A DNA stretch of 64,000 bases from Scolanthus callimorphus (taxonomy: Eukaryota > Cnidaria > Anthozoa > Actiniaria > Edwardsiidae). The stretch covers positions 28,971,404-29,035,403 of the forward strand of contig CM066916.1 of NCBI GenBank assembly GCA_033964015.1, written 5' to 3'. Position numbers and translations under genes: made by a program. The notes under the pieces were generated by a model. It had not been told where the DNA came from. It ran no database searches and worked only from the letters and a program-made list of their open reading frames with translations. Positions 39,001 to 54,000 of the stretch are shown here, in pieces (position 1 is the stretch's first letter; the number at the start of each line of letters is the position of its first letter).

Positions 39001-42000
39001 GAAGTAGCAGGCTAAGTTTTGTAGGTAGGCGGCTGGGTTCGGTTCTCCCATACGGAGGCCATAAGGAATGATCCTTTTAGGGGGGTACGAGGGCATTTTG
39101 AAATTTCGGTGCGTTTTGAGGGCAAGATAATTGCCATTATCATGTATTCTTCTACTTTAATATTGAAGTTCCCGGCGGTCAGGTCAGCAGCGAAGTAGAC
39201 GGCGATTCACCGCCGGAAGCCGCCGTCTATATTGAAACCCCTGAACGGCATTGACAAACACAGGACGCCCATTACCTAGGAGCATTCATCTAGGGATAGG
39301 AAGAGGTGTAACTAATAAAGAATAGTGCTGAGCAAATTTGTATCACATTTGCAAAAATTACACCCATGAATTGCCACCCTGGAAAACGTCCCTAAGGTTA
39401 GCTGGATGAGGCTCGTCACATCCTAGCCTGGTATATATTTTTTTTTTCTTTTGATACTTGCTAGTATTTGCATATTTTCTTTTATTCCTTCTTTTCCTCG
39501 AAACTAATTGATTGTTATTTAGAAGCCATAGACTAACATACACTCTGTGTGTGGAATTACTGGCGAAACATTCTCTAGGTTTTCCAAACACCTGGCGAAC
39601 ATTTCATTCATGAAATAGTTAGATATTTGACGAAATGACAAAAGTAACTTTTCGTATATTTTTTTATGTTTAGATTAGTAGCTACCCAGTCGTTGTTGTT
39701 ATTTCTATAGATAGCACTCTGCAAAACAAATATCCTTTTGTCTTTTCATTAAGTATATTATTTCTGTAAACGACATAATTAAATGATTGGTTGTTTCTTG
39801 CTTTAGCTAATGCTCATCCCTGCCTGAGAAACCTTGGCGTACAGAATGGCCACGTTATTAATGCTTCCATAACAGCCTCAAGCACACTTTCCCCAGACTT
39901 TCAGCCATGGTTTGCACGCCTGAACACTCGCATGGGAGGTGGAGCTTGGTGCGCACGCGCAAACAATGCCACCCAATACCTCCAGTTTGCATTTGAGGCT
40001 CTCTATAAGTTCACGGCGGTTTTGGTGCAGGGAAAGGCTGTGGATGAAACTGGCGAGGAGGCATGGGTGACTAAGCTCTCTTTGGAGCAAAGCCTCGATG
40101 GACAAGCATGGATAATGCATTATGAGAACGGAACAAACGTGAGTTGAGTAGGAGATTGTACATGTCATAGAAATGGTTACCGGAAAAGCAGGCTTATAAA
40201 CGGGATTATGGGCTCAGGGATCATAGCCCAAAATATGGCCGGGATCAGAGCTCAAACTCAAAAGGGTAGGAGTGGGGATGCAATTGCTGTTTCAAGTCGG
40301 GATCAGGGATCAGGATTTTTTTACAAAAACAGAGATCAAAATTATAAGGAAACAAAAAATTGTGCTAATTGATCAAAAATAATGAATTCGTAATTGTCTT
40401 CCTCACCTCCCCCTGATTCTCTTCCATTTTTCTCCTTCTTCATCATCATTATCATCATCATCGCCATCAGTGTCATCATCAATGGCATCATCTATCTCGG
40501 TATCTTCTTCCATCGTGATGTACGATTCATGAACGATGATGCATGTTCATACCATACCATGTGCTCTTCTTGTCTAACAATGTTGATGTGTATTTTCTTT
40601 TAAAATGTTAGATCTTCAATAGCTCCAGTGACAGTAGTACTACAAGAGAGATTTACCTTTCCACGCCCATCTACGGTAGAAGGCTTCGTATTCGAACAAT
40701 CGAGTGGCACACAAGGATATGCATGAGAGTGGAGCTAAAAGGATGCCCAGGTAAGATACCTCAGTGTTATTTTTCCAAGCAATAATAATAATAATAATCT
40801 TTATTTCATTCAATAAAAAACATACTGAACGTTACAAATAATTCCCAATTATATAATTCTAAAATTCTAAAAATATTCTAAAAATATCTAAAAGTCTATA
40901 AAAAAGTCTATAAAAAGTCTATAATATATATATCTATATATATATATACAAGCCCAGATGCAGCTGGAAGCTTTAGATTATTACACAAAAGCCTCAATCT
41001 GACTTTCTCCAATTCAGACTTGCATTGCAAGTGATAAGAAATATTCCTATTCGGCTACAGGTCCATAGCTGTTCCTTTGACTTATATCTCAACATACATA
41101 TTTTTCACACATTTTCTGTATCTTTTTAGACAGGCTAAATTTACACCAATTGTATGGAAAAAGTTCGCTGTAAAGAAACTGTCAGAAGCAACTATGAAGT
41201 TTAAAGTGCTGCGTCACTTTTTCACACGTATACTTAACAAATGTCCTCTGATATTCCGTGGTATGTCCTCTTATATACTCACGCAGCGCAGCCCAGTGGG
41301 TGAACAATACATTTTGACCACTTTATAAAGTTATTCCGTGGTTTATAAGGGGACATATCAAGGAAAATCAAAATATATTTGTTTTGTATCACATCAAAAA
41401 GGCAAAAATGAAAATAAAAACAGCGGGTGCGCGGTGTTTCCATTGGTTCTTTTTGGCGCGCGCGCTGATGATGGCGCGTTCCGTGGTAAATGCTTTTATG
41501 TACTCATGCCTGAGAGCCAATCAGAATTCGTAATGTTGGAAAGGGAAAAGATCGGGAATCACGAGTCCTATAGAATCCCATAGTCAATTCTACGAGCGTG
41601 TTGATTGGCTAAAAACGAGTGAGATTGACAAGTGAGTCCAACTCAAATACATTGATGTAAGCCAAGTTATTTACGCTTGTTGAATTCCTCTAAAAGGGCG
41701 TTTTCCTATGAGGCAGAAACAATTTTTGAAAAAAAAGTCATGAGGTCACGGTCCAAGTTATCATGGGGACAATAATCGCTAATTATTTATGTATTGACTC
41801 CTGTTACGCTGGAAAATGTTTCATCTTGAAATTTTAAAAAAACATCCCCTGAGTTTCCGGGATATCGTCAGCAGCGTGAACTCGTTTTTTCTGAAGCACT
41901 AATTCTAAGCGTTTACCTTGTAGTAACGGGGTTGGCTCTTGGAATAGAAAGCAATGAGATTCCTACAAGTCAGATATCTGCATCTTCCAATGCGAAAAAT

Positions 42001-45000
42001 AATTATGCGCACGAAGGGCGTCTATACATTAACGATCGGTACCGTCCAAGTATAGCAAGTGGTGAAGAATTCTTACAGATCACATTAGAACCCTTTGGCA
42101 AAGTCATATCTGCCCTGGATACGCAGGGTTATAATGCATGGGTAACGATCTTCAGACTGATGTTCAGTATGGATGGAAAGGAGTGGTATGATTATCGAGA
42201 GGATGGGAAAATACGGGTAAGAGAAACATAGTAAGAGCGGATTTCAGACGAGTGTAGAAAACTAAGCGCAAACTAAATAAAAAACGAAACCCATTCAACG
42301 ACAACCAATCTAGAGTCGAAGTTATTACGACTTGCATTTAGTCGTGTTTAGTCCTGCAGTCGTCAATGTTTATTTATTTATTTTTTATTTATCTGATTGG
42401 CCATAGGATAGCAAAGTCGTATCGCTCAATCAACAGAAACGCGAACAAAACGCAAGAAGAAAGTAACTCTGATTTACGTGTGCACCTAAGTTCCTACTCG
42501 AGTCAGGACTCGAGTGAGCGAACTTGAGTTAGCGGGACTGGAAGAATGGGTAGTCGCTCTAGCTTCCGTTTTCCCGCTATTTTGGTCACGTTTCTTTGCC
42601 GTGATTGGGGAGCAGGCGGTGCAGTTGTAGCCAGGTTTAATGAGTCAAGGCTGCCTTTGTCCGAGCTTATGCTTATTTACTGGGTTTAGTTCTGTATCAT
42701 TTAGTGCTGGAGTCTGAAAAAAATCGAATTGAAATGAATTGAGTCTGTGTATGATTTTGAAATATGCATGTAAAATTGAATGGCATGGAATCTTGGAGTA
42801 AGCTATCTTTGCTACATGCTCAGTTGCATTTATAATTACAGTTTATGTTTAAATGAACTATGCAGCAGTGGACTATTTATTACTGTTAATGTTGACATTG
42901 AATGGCATATGATTTTTTTCTCTCTGCACGCCTCTAGAGGAGGTGGTAAGCAAGCCTAGTCAAATTCCGGGATGGGTCATCAGCCGTTTTGGAATTCCCT
43001 GGTGAAGGTGGAACCATATGCAGGAACAGGGTGCGAGAACTATTAAAAAACGGGGTTACTCACCATGAGGGTGGAAAAATGGAAATGGGAAATGCGTTTT
43101 ATAACAATTATGGAATTGAAAATATATTGATTGCTGACAAGATGGTGTTTTCCAATGGCGTTCTGGCTTCCGTCAATCAAACTCTCGGATCTAATTTGTG
43201 TCTTAGCCGACCGTAAGTAAGGCCATTTGTTAAGAAAAAGATAATAAATGATGCTGTGTGTTTGGGCATTCCACTAGGATGGCGAATAACTGAATTCTAT
43301 GTATTCCAAACAGTTTCAAAGTGTGATTGACGGAAGCCAGAAAGCGGTTTGACGGTTGGAAACTAGTCTCGAGAGTTCGCAGAATACTCATAACATCTGT
43401 AACACTTTGATTTTTGGACACCTGGGCGCTGTTTGGCGGCTGGAAATACAAAGTTTGGTATCACAGAATTGGCAGCCAAAGTAACTGCTGTGCGGCTGCG
43501 ACGCCAACGTGTCTCAGTAATTCATAAGTGGCTCATAACAAAGGTTTCCTATTTTTAGTTTTTCCAAGGAAATAACGACAGATATAAAGTGAAGCGTCAA
43601 TTCCTCAAACACAACCTGACCGTGGGGCACATAAGGATTTACCCAATACAATGGGGGTATTCGCTAGCACTTCGAGTTGAGCTGTACGGCTTTGACGGTA
43701 AGTAGTTTAAAGAGGCTGTGTCAGCCGCCATTTTGACAGCATAGCAACATACCAAGTCGGAGAAAGCATCCATTTCCATCGGCTGATTTAGAGAATATAA
43801 AGCAATGTTCTCGATTGAATTTGGTAAATCAAATCTGAAACTTTGTTTTTAGATGTTGATTTAGAGATTTCCACGCGTAATTCGTCTTCTAATATCGAAC
43901 GAAAACAATAACAAAGGAGTGGCTGACACGGGCTCTTTAAGACTATATTGACGAGTTCGCACTCTCGACAATTGCTTCATGGATTCTTAGGACAAGATTG
44001 CAGAACATGGAAGCTGAAATCACAAATCTAGAGGCTGAACCTTAGGCCTGTGGCAAATTGCCAGAGTCGCGCCGTTCCAATCCAAAACAATAGAAAGTTT
44101 TCTATTATAAAGTGTAATGAAGCGGCATCCTTTGAAAAGGGAAAGGTTCGACAGAAGAAGTTCGACGTCTGCGCTAGACCTCCAATTCGGACATGTCTAA
44201 CACGTCTTCCAGATCGGTTTCAAGTCCATAGCAGTTCCACTCAACTTTACCATCGTGCACTGTATCTGCGCAATATTTAGATTTAGCCATTGGCTAAAAG
44301 CGGAGCTCCCGGTTACATATTTATCTGTGTTAATGAAACAAAAACAAGGTTGCCATTGTACATAGCTTGTCACAGCATGCTTTTCAAGAAAAAGATGTCT
44401 CTTGATATGTATACAGTATTTTATTTGGTATGTTGCTACACTGGCACAATAAAGGTATATATGAAAACAAGCTGGCCTGTCGAAGTAAGGTAAAGAAACC
44501 TTCTTCAGAAAAAATAGGGTACTTAGCCCCTCCCAATGGAATGATTCTAACAAAGAACAAAAGTGCAAGAAAAAGAAAAGTATTTGTCATGAGGTTTTTT
44601 CAAATTTGAATCACAATATACATGCCCCATTTATTACATGAGCAGTGTATGTTTACTAAAATGTGTCACTCCAGAAAATACCAATACCTACCATGAATGA
44701 GCAGAGAAATTCAGAATTAAATAGTTGGCTGCTGGCTGCTCTCTGGCTGCTGCTTTGTCACTGAAATTGAAAAACAATAGGTAACCAATACGTCTGATGA
44801 AACTTTAACACAGATGTTAGTATCGGAAAATACTGGAGTCCCATTATCTTTGTAAAAGCCATAAAAATAATGAAAACAAAATCAAGGATGAATAACATTC
44901 AATCTTTCAGATTCACGACTTTAAAAAGAATGCATTGAAAATAGGTTGATTTTTTAACACTCCTTCTTACAATGTTTCTCTTTGATTGATCAGGAGGCAC

Positions 45001-48000
45001 ACAGATTGCCTCTGTCAGCCCAACAATGGCAATGGAAGCATTAGTTTTAGACACATTTGTACAGTGTTGTGTGTGGTTCCAGAAAATATCCCTCCCCCTC
45101 ACTTCACGGGAGTGTGTTGAAATGTGACCCACCCCTCTGGAATTTCCAAAGAAAAATAGCTGAGTATTTGTATGGAAAAAAAAAACAAGGTAAATTGACC
45201 TGCGCCTGCAACCACTCTAGAATTTCCAAGCCCTTCCTTGAATACTTTCTGGAACCACACCCCAGGGTTGATATAAAAATGATGGGGAGGTCCAACGTAT
45301 TTTTTTGGGTATGAAATTTGCATTAAAAGTAATAGCTGAAGCTATTTCCGGGAAACATAAGTAGCTCTCGGCATCATGTGTATGCTGGTATTAAATGGCC
45401 TTGTAGGGCTAAGAAAGTTGAGTATTTTTGGGTATGAAATTTGATGCTCCATCGGACTCCTCGTCATTTCTATATCCAAGTAGCGCGCGCGTGCTTATTT
45501 TCCCGCTCAAAACTGGTGGGTTGCCTGTGCGAACTCCCGTGTTCATCGACATATCCATCGACGTCTCGACTTCATCCCGGTGAATCTGACTTTTAGACTT
45601 TAGTCTAAAATACCTTGATATGACAGCTTGTCACAGATTGGTGAAGAACAAGAAAAAAATTTCCTTAACTTGTCGAAAATTCTTCCCTGCTAGCAGAGGT
45701 CTCTTTTCTCTGCATTTCGCTGGCTGAGGAAAATCCCTTCGCTGGCTGAGAAAAATCCCTTCCAAATAAAATCAAGCGCGCGCGTGCTTATTTTCCCGCT
45801 CAAAACTGGTGGGTTGCCTGTGCGACGACGGACACACACACAACCGGAAGTCCATGAAAATCAAGGTCGATGGGTATACACTTTTCTGTTGTTTCCTTCT
45901 TCTCCTGCATGTAGCTATGGTGCTCCGCTAAAATGAATATCCCAATTCTCGCTTGTATTTTCCTAGCACACACATACCAGAAAATACAAGTGACGCGTGG
46001 GATATTATGCAGTATGTCACTCGAAAGCGTTGTATAACTAAATATAATCAACATTTTCGCAAGGTTGCGATGGCGTGAGCGCTGATGGAATAATTGAGAT
46101 GATACCCAATTGTGATGTTTAAGGCCACGAATATGGCTATATGTTATTAATCAACTTCAACTCGAAATTTTGTAAAGCTGATACTAAAGGCGTAAAAAAA
46201 TGTTTCCTTGGGAGCAACAAATTCTTACAAGTAAAACTCAAACCGCAATGGGGATCGTGAGAAGCCAGATTACCATGAAACTATATCGAGCTATAGTTTG
46301 TTGATCTCTTAGGTCACATCTATAGACCATTCCTTATTTGACTTTTATTGCCTGCCTCAGGTTGTGACGTTCCAATTGGCGTAGCAACGTTCCCGAACTC
46401 TTCATTCAATGCGTCCAGCTTTTTGCCCGGCCATGAACCCTGGTTAGCCAAACTTGGAGTAAGTACCGGGTCCTGGTGCCCACAAACCAACACTGAGCTG
46501 GAGTACTTAGAGATAGACCTGGGGGATGTCTACGTTGTCAGTTTTGTTGCAACTGAAGGGGACGAGATCAACGAGCGTTGGATGACTGGTTACAAAATAC
46601 ATTTCAAGGAAATCGAGGGACAGGATTGGGAGAAATATGACTACGACGGTAGCACCTCACAGGCTGAGGTAAGCCCTTTCTAATGCTAGTCGGCCAATCA
46701 GAAGAAATGAGTCAGTCAGTTGGCCTGAAAATTACTCCTTTCAAGACATCCGATCTTGGCGCGTAGCTATCTACACCCCATTCGTCAGCTATCAAACATG
46801 ATATCAAACACGAGACAGAGTGTGAGACGAGAAGTTGGTTGAAAAAACGAGGCAAAACTGATATACCTTCGCAAACGAATCATTTCATGTTTAAAGTAAG
46901 ACCACAAATTAATAACTTTTTCACGCTGCTTATCTTTGTTTACCCTTGATGAACTATTTCTGAGTTTGGGAAATATGTTTTCCAATCAGTGCACTTCTTG
47001 TTCCAAGATCTTACAATTTCACAGTGGTCGCGTTACGTGAGTTGCAAGACAATTACGAGCGAGTAACATCCCCACTGCAACCTGCAATGTTTTTTTCATT
47101 CACTATCGTTGTTGCATGAAAAATTGCCTTGAGTAAAATGGCCTTTAGTTATGGCCATTGCGCTAGAATTGGTTTTAATTACTAGTAGCCTACGGAATAT
47201 TAAGCTGTCTGAACACGAATATACAATGTGTACTCTATATATAGTATATGCTACATAGTCATATACATTAACATGTTTGTCCTCCATGATTTCTGTTTCA
47301 GAGAATATTCACAGGAGCCAGTCCACGGACTCCAAGGATAAAGATGCGAATGTTTAAAAAGCTACAGGCTCGATGGTTACGATTGCATTCGTATGGCTAC
47401 TTCGTGCACCCATGTTTGCGTGTGGAAATCTATGGATGCTTGGGTATGTTGTAAACGTTTGAGCAGATTGACTGCGAAGAAGCACGGAACGCGGTACAGT
47501 CACAGAACTCCATCATAGAACTCCAGTCATAGAACTCCATCTTAAGACAAATTTGAATTACAAACTTCCTCGGAACTCCAAAATGGAGTCATATTATATA
47601 TATACAAATTTCCATACTTTATATAAGCACTTGTATTACATTTATTTAAACAAGGTAAAGTCATCAGTTGTACATACAAAAATATGTTCACAAGAGACTT
47701 GTTTCCATGATTGCAGTTTGCGACCTTGGCAATGGAAAATACTTATTACATCTTTGTTTAAAATTGATGACAGAGTCAGCATGTCATTTCGCTTGGAAGA
47801 CTGCTCCGTATCTTATCTCCACAATAACTAAAAATATGTTTTCCATAGTTTGTTTTAGGTAATTGGAGTGCTTAACGTGTTTTCATTGTTTCTCAAACTA
47901 TACTAAGAATCACAGGAAACGAATATTTCATTTAAGTGTGAGGGGAAGAGACCTCTTTTGGTTGATGCTGGTGGATATATCGTCCAGTGTAAGAACGTTC

Positions 48001-51000
48001 TAAGAGTAGCAGATCTAGTGTCCCATAACCTGACTTGGTTATTACTCTGGCTGCGCCTTTTTGAAGTTCTTGCAGCTTTGAAGTAGGTGATACTACAAGA
48101 AGTGAGTTCCAAGCTTCTGACGTATACCTAGAGCAATTTTCAGCCAGAACGGTCCCTACTATACTACAAGCCCCCTTCACCTTAATTTGTCTAATCTCCA
48201 TACATCTAACAACTCCTAATTTGATTTATTTCAGCAAGAGCTATGGAAATTGGAATGACATCAAATATGATACAAGACAACGCGGTCACCGCTTCCAGTT
48301 TCCACAGCCCATTCACTAGACCAGAGAACGGCAGATTGGACTTAAACATTGGTTACGGTGCGTGGTGCGCGAATAGCAGTGACCCTGCACCCTATCTACA
48401 GATCGATATGAGATTGCAATATCATCTTGGGTTCATAGCAATACAAGGCCAGTTCAACAGGGACGCTTGGGTGGAGGAGTTCAAAGTTTCTTACCGGAAA
48501 GATTTTAAAGACTGGATTCACTACACTGTGAATGATGCTGTGAAAGTAAGAGGCCTGGGGATACCCCAGGGGGGTACTCGGATATAAAAATGACGGGGGG
48601 TCCGACGTATTCTTTTGGGTATGAAATTTGTTGTAAAAGTATATTTTACATTCTACCGGGTATTTTTGGGGGGTTGAAAAATCTGCGGGTATTTTTGGGG
48701 GTTGAAACTTCTGACAGGCTAGTTGATTATCAAGATACTGCCTTAAGCTGAAGCTATTTCCGGGAAACATAATGGGATAGGTGATGACAGGCAAAGGAAA
48801 AAGACAACAGCTCTTTGTAATACGTTGGGTATTTTTTGGGGTATAAAATTTTGGGAGCAGGTATTTTATTTATTTATTTATTTTATTTATTTTTTTTTTT
48901 TTTTGGGGGGGGGGGGGTATTTTTGGGGGTATCAAATTTTGGGAGCAGGTATTTTTTTGGTTCCCCCTTCCCCCTTCTCTCAAATGTTTTCCACGCCCTC
49001 ACCACGCGAGCCCAAACACAAAGATAGCGCCGCTGATTCCCTTTTATTTTATCCCAAATGTTGATGCGATATCAACAAGGGAAGGTCGAAACAATTATGT
49101 TAAGGGTGTGTCCAAAACTCCCAACAGCTAAATCGTCCACAAAGACGCAAAATTTTGCAGGAAAGTTTGCGCAATTGGGAAATAACTATCATCTCATTTT
49201 CCCTCAATATATTAATCAATACCTTTTTATGGACAAATGACCTCATACTCTGTTCCTATAAAACTGAGTTTTTAGATTCACTTGTACAGGCAATGCAATT
49301 CCAAATCGACTAAATGCAATTCCAATTCACCTGTAATGAATCTGTGTTTCTAGGTCTTTTTAGGAAACAACGATTCCTTCTCGAGAGTCAAGCACGCGTT
49401 CACTGAAGAGGTTCACGCGCGTTACGTGCGCCTGCATCCCATACGGTGGAGAACCCGGGCCTGCATGAGGCTAGAACTATACGGAGCACGAGGTTAGAAG
49501 TGAATTGACAAGTTCAACACGTCACTATGACCTTCATCATTCTGTGAACTTCAAATGTATATTTGCAATCACCAAACTGTGCTATGTCCTCTGCTAAGCA
49601 AAGTTTAAAATACCACTAAAATTGCTCCTTGTCATTCTAGATGATCGTGTGTATACCAGAAAATAAATGTGACGCGTGGGATATTCTGCAGTATGCCACC
49701 CGAAAGCATTGTATAACTTGTTCTACGCCAAAAATACACTGCTGGAATACCGTCCACGCGGAGTTCCCTCCTCACTTTGTCTGTTTTTTTTTTTAGATTT
49801 TCATATAACGGTAATTGGAGGCGGCAAATACCATTTTCGTTGTATGGTATTACATCACCAACCAAATTCAATGTTCGCGTATCATTTTTGAACTCATCTT
49901 TTACTGACTAATCTTCCTGCCTCTCATTGTGGTATTAAACGGGTAAAACCTTTCCAAGATTATTTTTGATTTTTTCGTCTCCGGGATGCCATTCCAGAGT
50001 TTCGTCGCTCAACTCAGAGGGCCACAAATCAACAGAAACTCCAGTTTTCACAACATAGCCTTGACCAAGCGAACGCTGAAGTCTTTGCATTTTTCTCTGC
50101 CGTCCATGGTGTAAATGGGTGTAGCTTAATATAGATATCTTTAACGGTCTAGTCACCATGAATTCGGGCAAACGCAGATCATTGATGATTGAGCTTTAGT
50201 CCGTTGTTGTAACTCCTATTCTTTCCTGCCTCCATCTTCCCTCTATTCATCCCCTTGCAGTTTTGCAAGTTTGTCAAGTCTTTTTACTTTTACTTTTTTT
50301 ATGTTTTATTATTCAGACAAGCGATTAGATGCTTCTTTCCCCTTGGGCATGCAGAGTGGAAGGATTCCAGACAATAATGTCACTGCAAGTTTCTGGCACA
50401 GTAGCTATCCGCCATACTACGGCAGGTTATTTTATTCAAGTTTTTGGCACTCGAACTACCAGACTAGAGATAATTTCCTGTTGATAGATCTAGGCCACCA
50501 AGGAGCGGTAGTGACCGCTGTTGCCTCACAAGCGGCAGGAAGTAGCTCTCACACCGTGCGCGAGTACAGCCTGGTGTTCAGTCATGACGGAGTGATATGG
50601 GTGAACTATGTTCAAGATGGAAGAAAAAAGGTACAACAAAAAGACAACCGTTTCCAAAAAGCTTATGAGAGAATGACATACAACATCAATTGAATGAAGT
50701 GAATCCATTTGCTTGGTACACGTGTATACTATTGGCTCCCCCTTCCCTTTGCCTTCCCTTTTTTTCTTTCTTTTTGGGGGGAGGGTTCAGCGTTCCTTTT
50801 CATCTGCTCAAAAAACAAACTTTTAATAGTTAGGGAGGCTAACTAGATAACTGGATAGTTCACTTGGTCTCCCTGCTCGCACTTTTTTTTCCACCAAAAT
50901 ATAAACTAACTCCAAACCTATATACTCTGTGTATAACTCCAACTGATAATAGCCTTATGAGTAAATAAAGTTGATTTTGATTTGATTTGATTCGCTCTCT

Positions 51001-54000
51001 TGCTTCTCTCCCTCCTTTTGCAATTACGTCACGTTCAATTTTGTCATGGAAGCTTTAATTCGTTGTTTGCTTGAGACATGATTCTTTCAAAGTCATGCTG
51101 TTGGCAACTCGTAGATATGGAGTACGTTTAAACAGTATTATTTAAACGTATCTTCCCTGTAGATATTTACGGCCAATCGTTATAATGACGGGAACACAGT
51201 AGAGACCAACATTCTGGAGACGCCCACTGGAACACGTTATGTCAAGATACGAGTGGAGGCATATCTTGATATGTACGGTTTATGGAGTATCGCGATGAAA
51301 GTGGAATTATATGGCTACTATGGTAAGAAATACACAATCCGAAACTTGTTGCGAAATCCATATGGCAACACTAGGTCTTCACAAAACTTCCTCAAACCTG
51401 CTCGAATTCTGCAGAATTCATGCATTTTTCAGTGTGAAAAAACCTTGGCGGTGAATTACACTAATCGCTTGTATGAAATCTATTATTTATATACGAAGTG
51501 TTAAAGTTCACTGTTTCTTTAGCAATTAGTCGCCTTAGGCTCCGTGATTATTGACCGACAATAACAAAACCGGAAGTCACGTGACTGAAAACATTTGCGC
51601 ACGCATTTTCATAATTCATTCACGTAAAAACTCATTTTTATTTCTCTGTTTTGTTTTGTCCCCTTTGACACTTGGTATGATAATAAAGCACTATTTACTG
51701 TAACCTCGGGAAAGCAGTATGTTTTGTGGTCGCCGTCTCGGTACCACAGAACATACTATTTCCTACGGTCCCAGTAAATAGGTGTTAAGTAAAGGTACAT
51801 AGTTTGCTCTGCAATTAATATTTTGTTTATTTCTGCAGTATGTAACAACACTATATCTCTGTTGAGCACGTCACGCCATCCTGTTGGCTCGCAAGTTGAC
51901 TTTGCCCTGATGTCTTCAAGTAACGCAACGGCATTCATGAATGTGACTCAGCCTATAAATGTCACGGAACCCGGGAATATCACATGGTGCGCCGAGTTTA
52001 AAGACTCTATGCAGTACGTTGAATTCGTTTTCGCCAGAGAAGTGCGAATCACGGGGATCATTGTGCAATACCATGGATCAGCAAACTTGACGTACAATAT
52101 TCTGTATGCACAGCAAGGTCAGGGATTTCGGAGTTATGAAAATGTAAGTCTTTACTTGGCAAGTGCGGAAATATATCTATACAATCAATTTCCGGTGTGT
52201 TGAACATTTCTGATTCCCTAAAGGTCTTCCCACCTAAATTCCTGCCATTTTGGGCGCTCGCACGTGCAATAATTATTGTTTTTATTGTGTTATAGGAGTT
52301 TACGACGGGCCTGCACAGACTTTACAGACACTTCATAGCGAAGAGACTTAGAGTGCTACCTACTAACTGGCACGACTCCTTGTGTTTAGATGTAGACATC
52401 TTCGGTTGTGGTATGATTCATGCATGGGAACGATCACATATTATTCCATTCATAGTGCGGATTTCATATGACAGCCGAAAGTACATCAGACTTGGGTTTT
52501 TTACACGTTGCTATGACTTCAAACTTTAATCAGATCTCTTTGGTATTACATCCAAAGACGCTCAAGCGTACCCCCCTAGAGAGCAATAATGAGGTGATTC
52601 TTGGAATATTGGATCCATTATTCGATTCAATAATACTTTTGGCTTGGAAAAACGTCTTTCGATTTGAACTGGGTTTTTGATTGGACGATAGACGACGGAA
52701 GCGCTTCCATATATGGAAAAAATTCACAGGGAGCCTTTTGTTTTTGGGTTTTGTTACCAATATGGCGGGCCTGGTAGACTTTACGAGCCTGGTAAATCTC
52801 TCCCGCGTTCATTTAGAGAAGAAATCGTTGATAAGTATTATCAGGGATATTCTAAGAAGCATAAAGCCAGTAACTTAAGAGTATCGGAGCGTGGTTCAGC
52901 AAGGTAATCTAGCCGAAATCTGAGTTCAAATCGAAAGACGTTTTCCCAAGCCAAATGCATTATTGAATCGAATAATGGATCCATTATTCCAAGAATCAAC
53001 TCATTATTGCACTCTAGAGGGGGACGCTTCAGCGTCTTTGGCTGTAAACGGGTTTTGTGAAACACATGTTTGTCTTGGTGAAATGTTTCAAATTGAAGTT
53101 TTGTAGAGGGTCGCAACTTCGTTGCCATGAAGCTTCGATGTAAACACAACATAATGTCAACACAAATAGGAGTTTACTTCTAAAGTTGCTTGCCTTTCTG
53201 TTCATTGCCGCATGAAACTATTCAGGGACAAGGGGTTTTGGCATGATTAACTGCTACAAGAGACCTTAAGGAAATATACTAGACACCTTGCCCAGCTCAC
53301 ATGCTCTTGAAATCCATAAAGACATGTAGCGCTTTCCCACTGAGTCAATGTTTATTCTTGTGTGGATAGATGCTAGTCACTCGCTTGGTATGCAGAATCA
53401 ACGAATACCAGACAACGCCATTACTGCCTCCTCTTATCTCTCCACTCAAACTCCTCCGTGGTATGGGAGACTCGATCTTGACACCCTGTTTAGAGCTTGG
53501 TGCGCAGGGGCACAGGATTCAAGTCAATATCTGGAGATAGATCTCGGCTTGGTCCATCACGTGACGAGAATATCCACCCAAGGTCGGCACAGGACGGGCT
53601 TGGAGTCTTGGGTGTCGGAGTATTCTATATCATATCGGGAAGAGAGTGAGTGGCAATGGTACAGTGTTGGCTGGTTTGTAAAGGTATGTTGATAATCACT
53701 TGATAGACGAAGACATTTACAACGAGAACCACGTGTTTGAGAATTCTTCAGGGCTAATATGTTCACCCTGGTAAAAATAAGGATCATGTATGCATGTTTT
53801 TTTTTTGCCCAGTAAAGGACCGACGTCTCGACTTAAGATAGCTTTCTATGTCATCCTTGTATAGCTTAGCTAATTATCATTGTAGTATGTAATCATCTGT
53901 TATTGTCTGATGTCTAGGTCTTTCGAGGTAATCAAAATCCTCATCAAGTGGTGCAGCAGGAGCTTGATCCACCAATCAGAGGGCGCTATGTCAGGATTCA

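Noticed and set aside
42989..43216. Possible extra exon between D12 exons A and B
   Set aside because: No discoidin motifs, and D12 A and B already join in phase; overlaps a MITE end.
52468..53152. Open frames on both strands near D16
   Set aside because: They mirror the arms of the palindromic element at 52540-53050.
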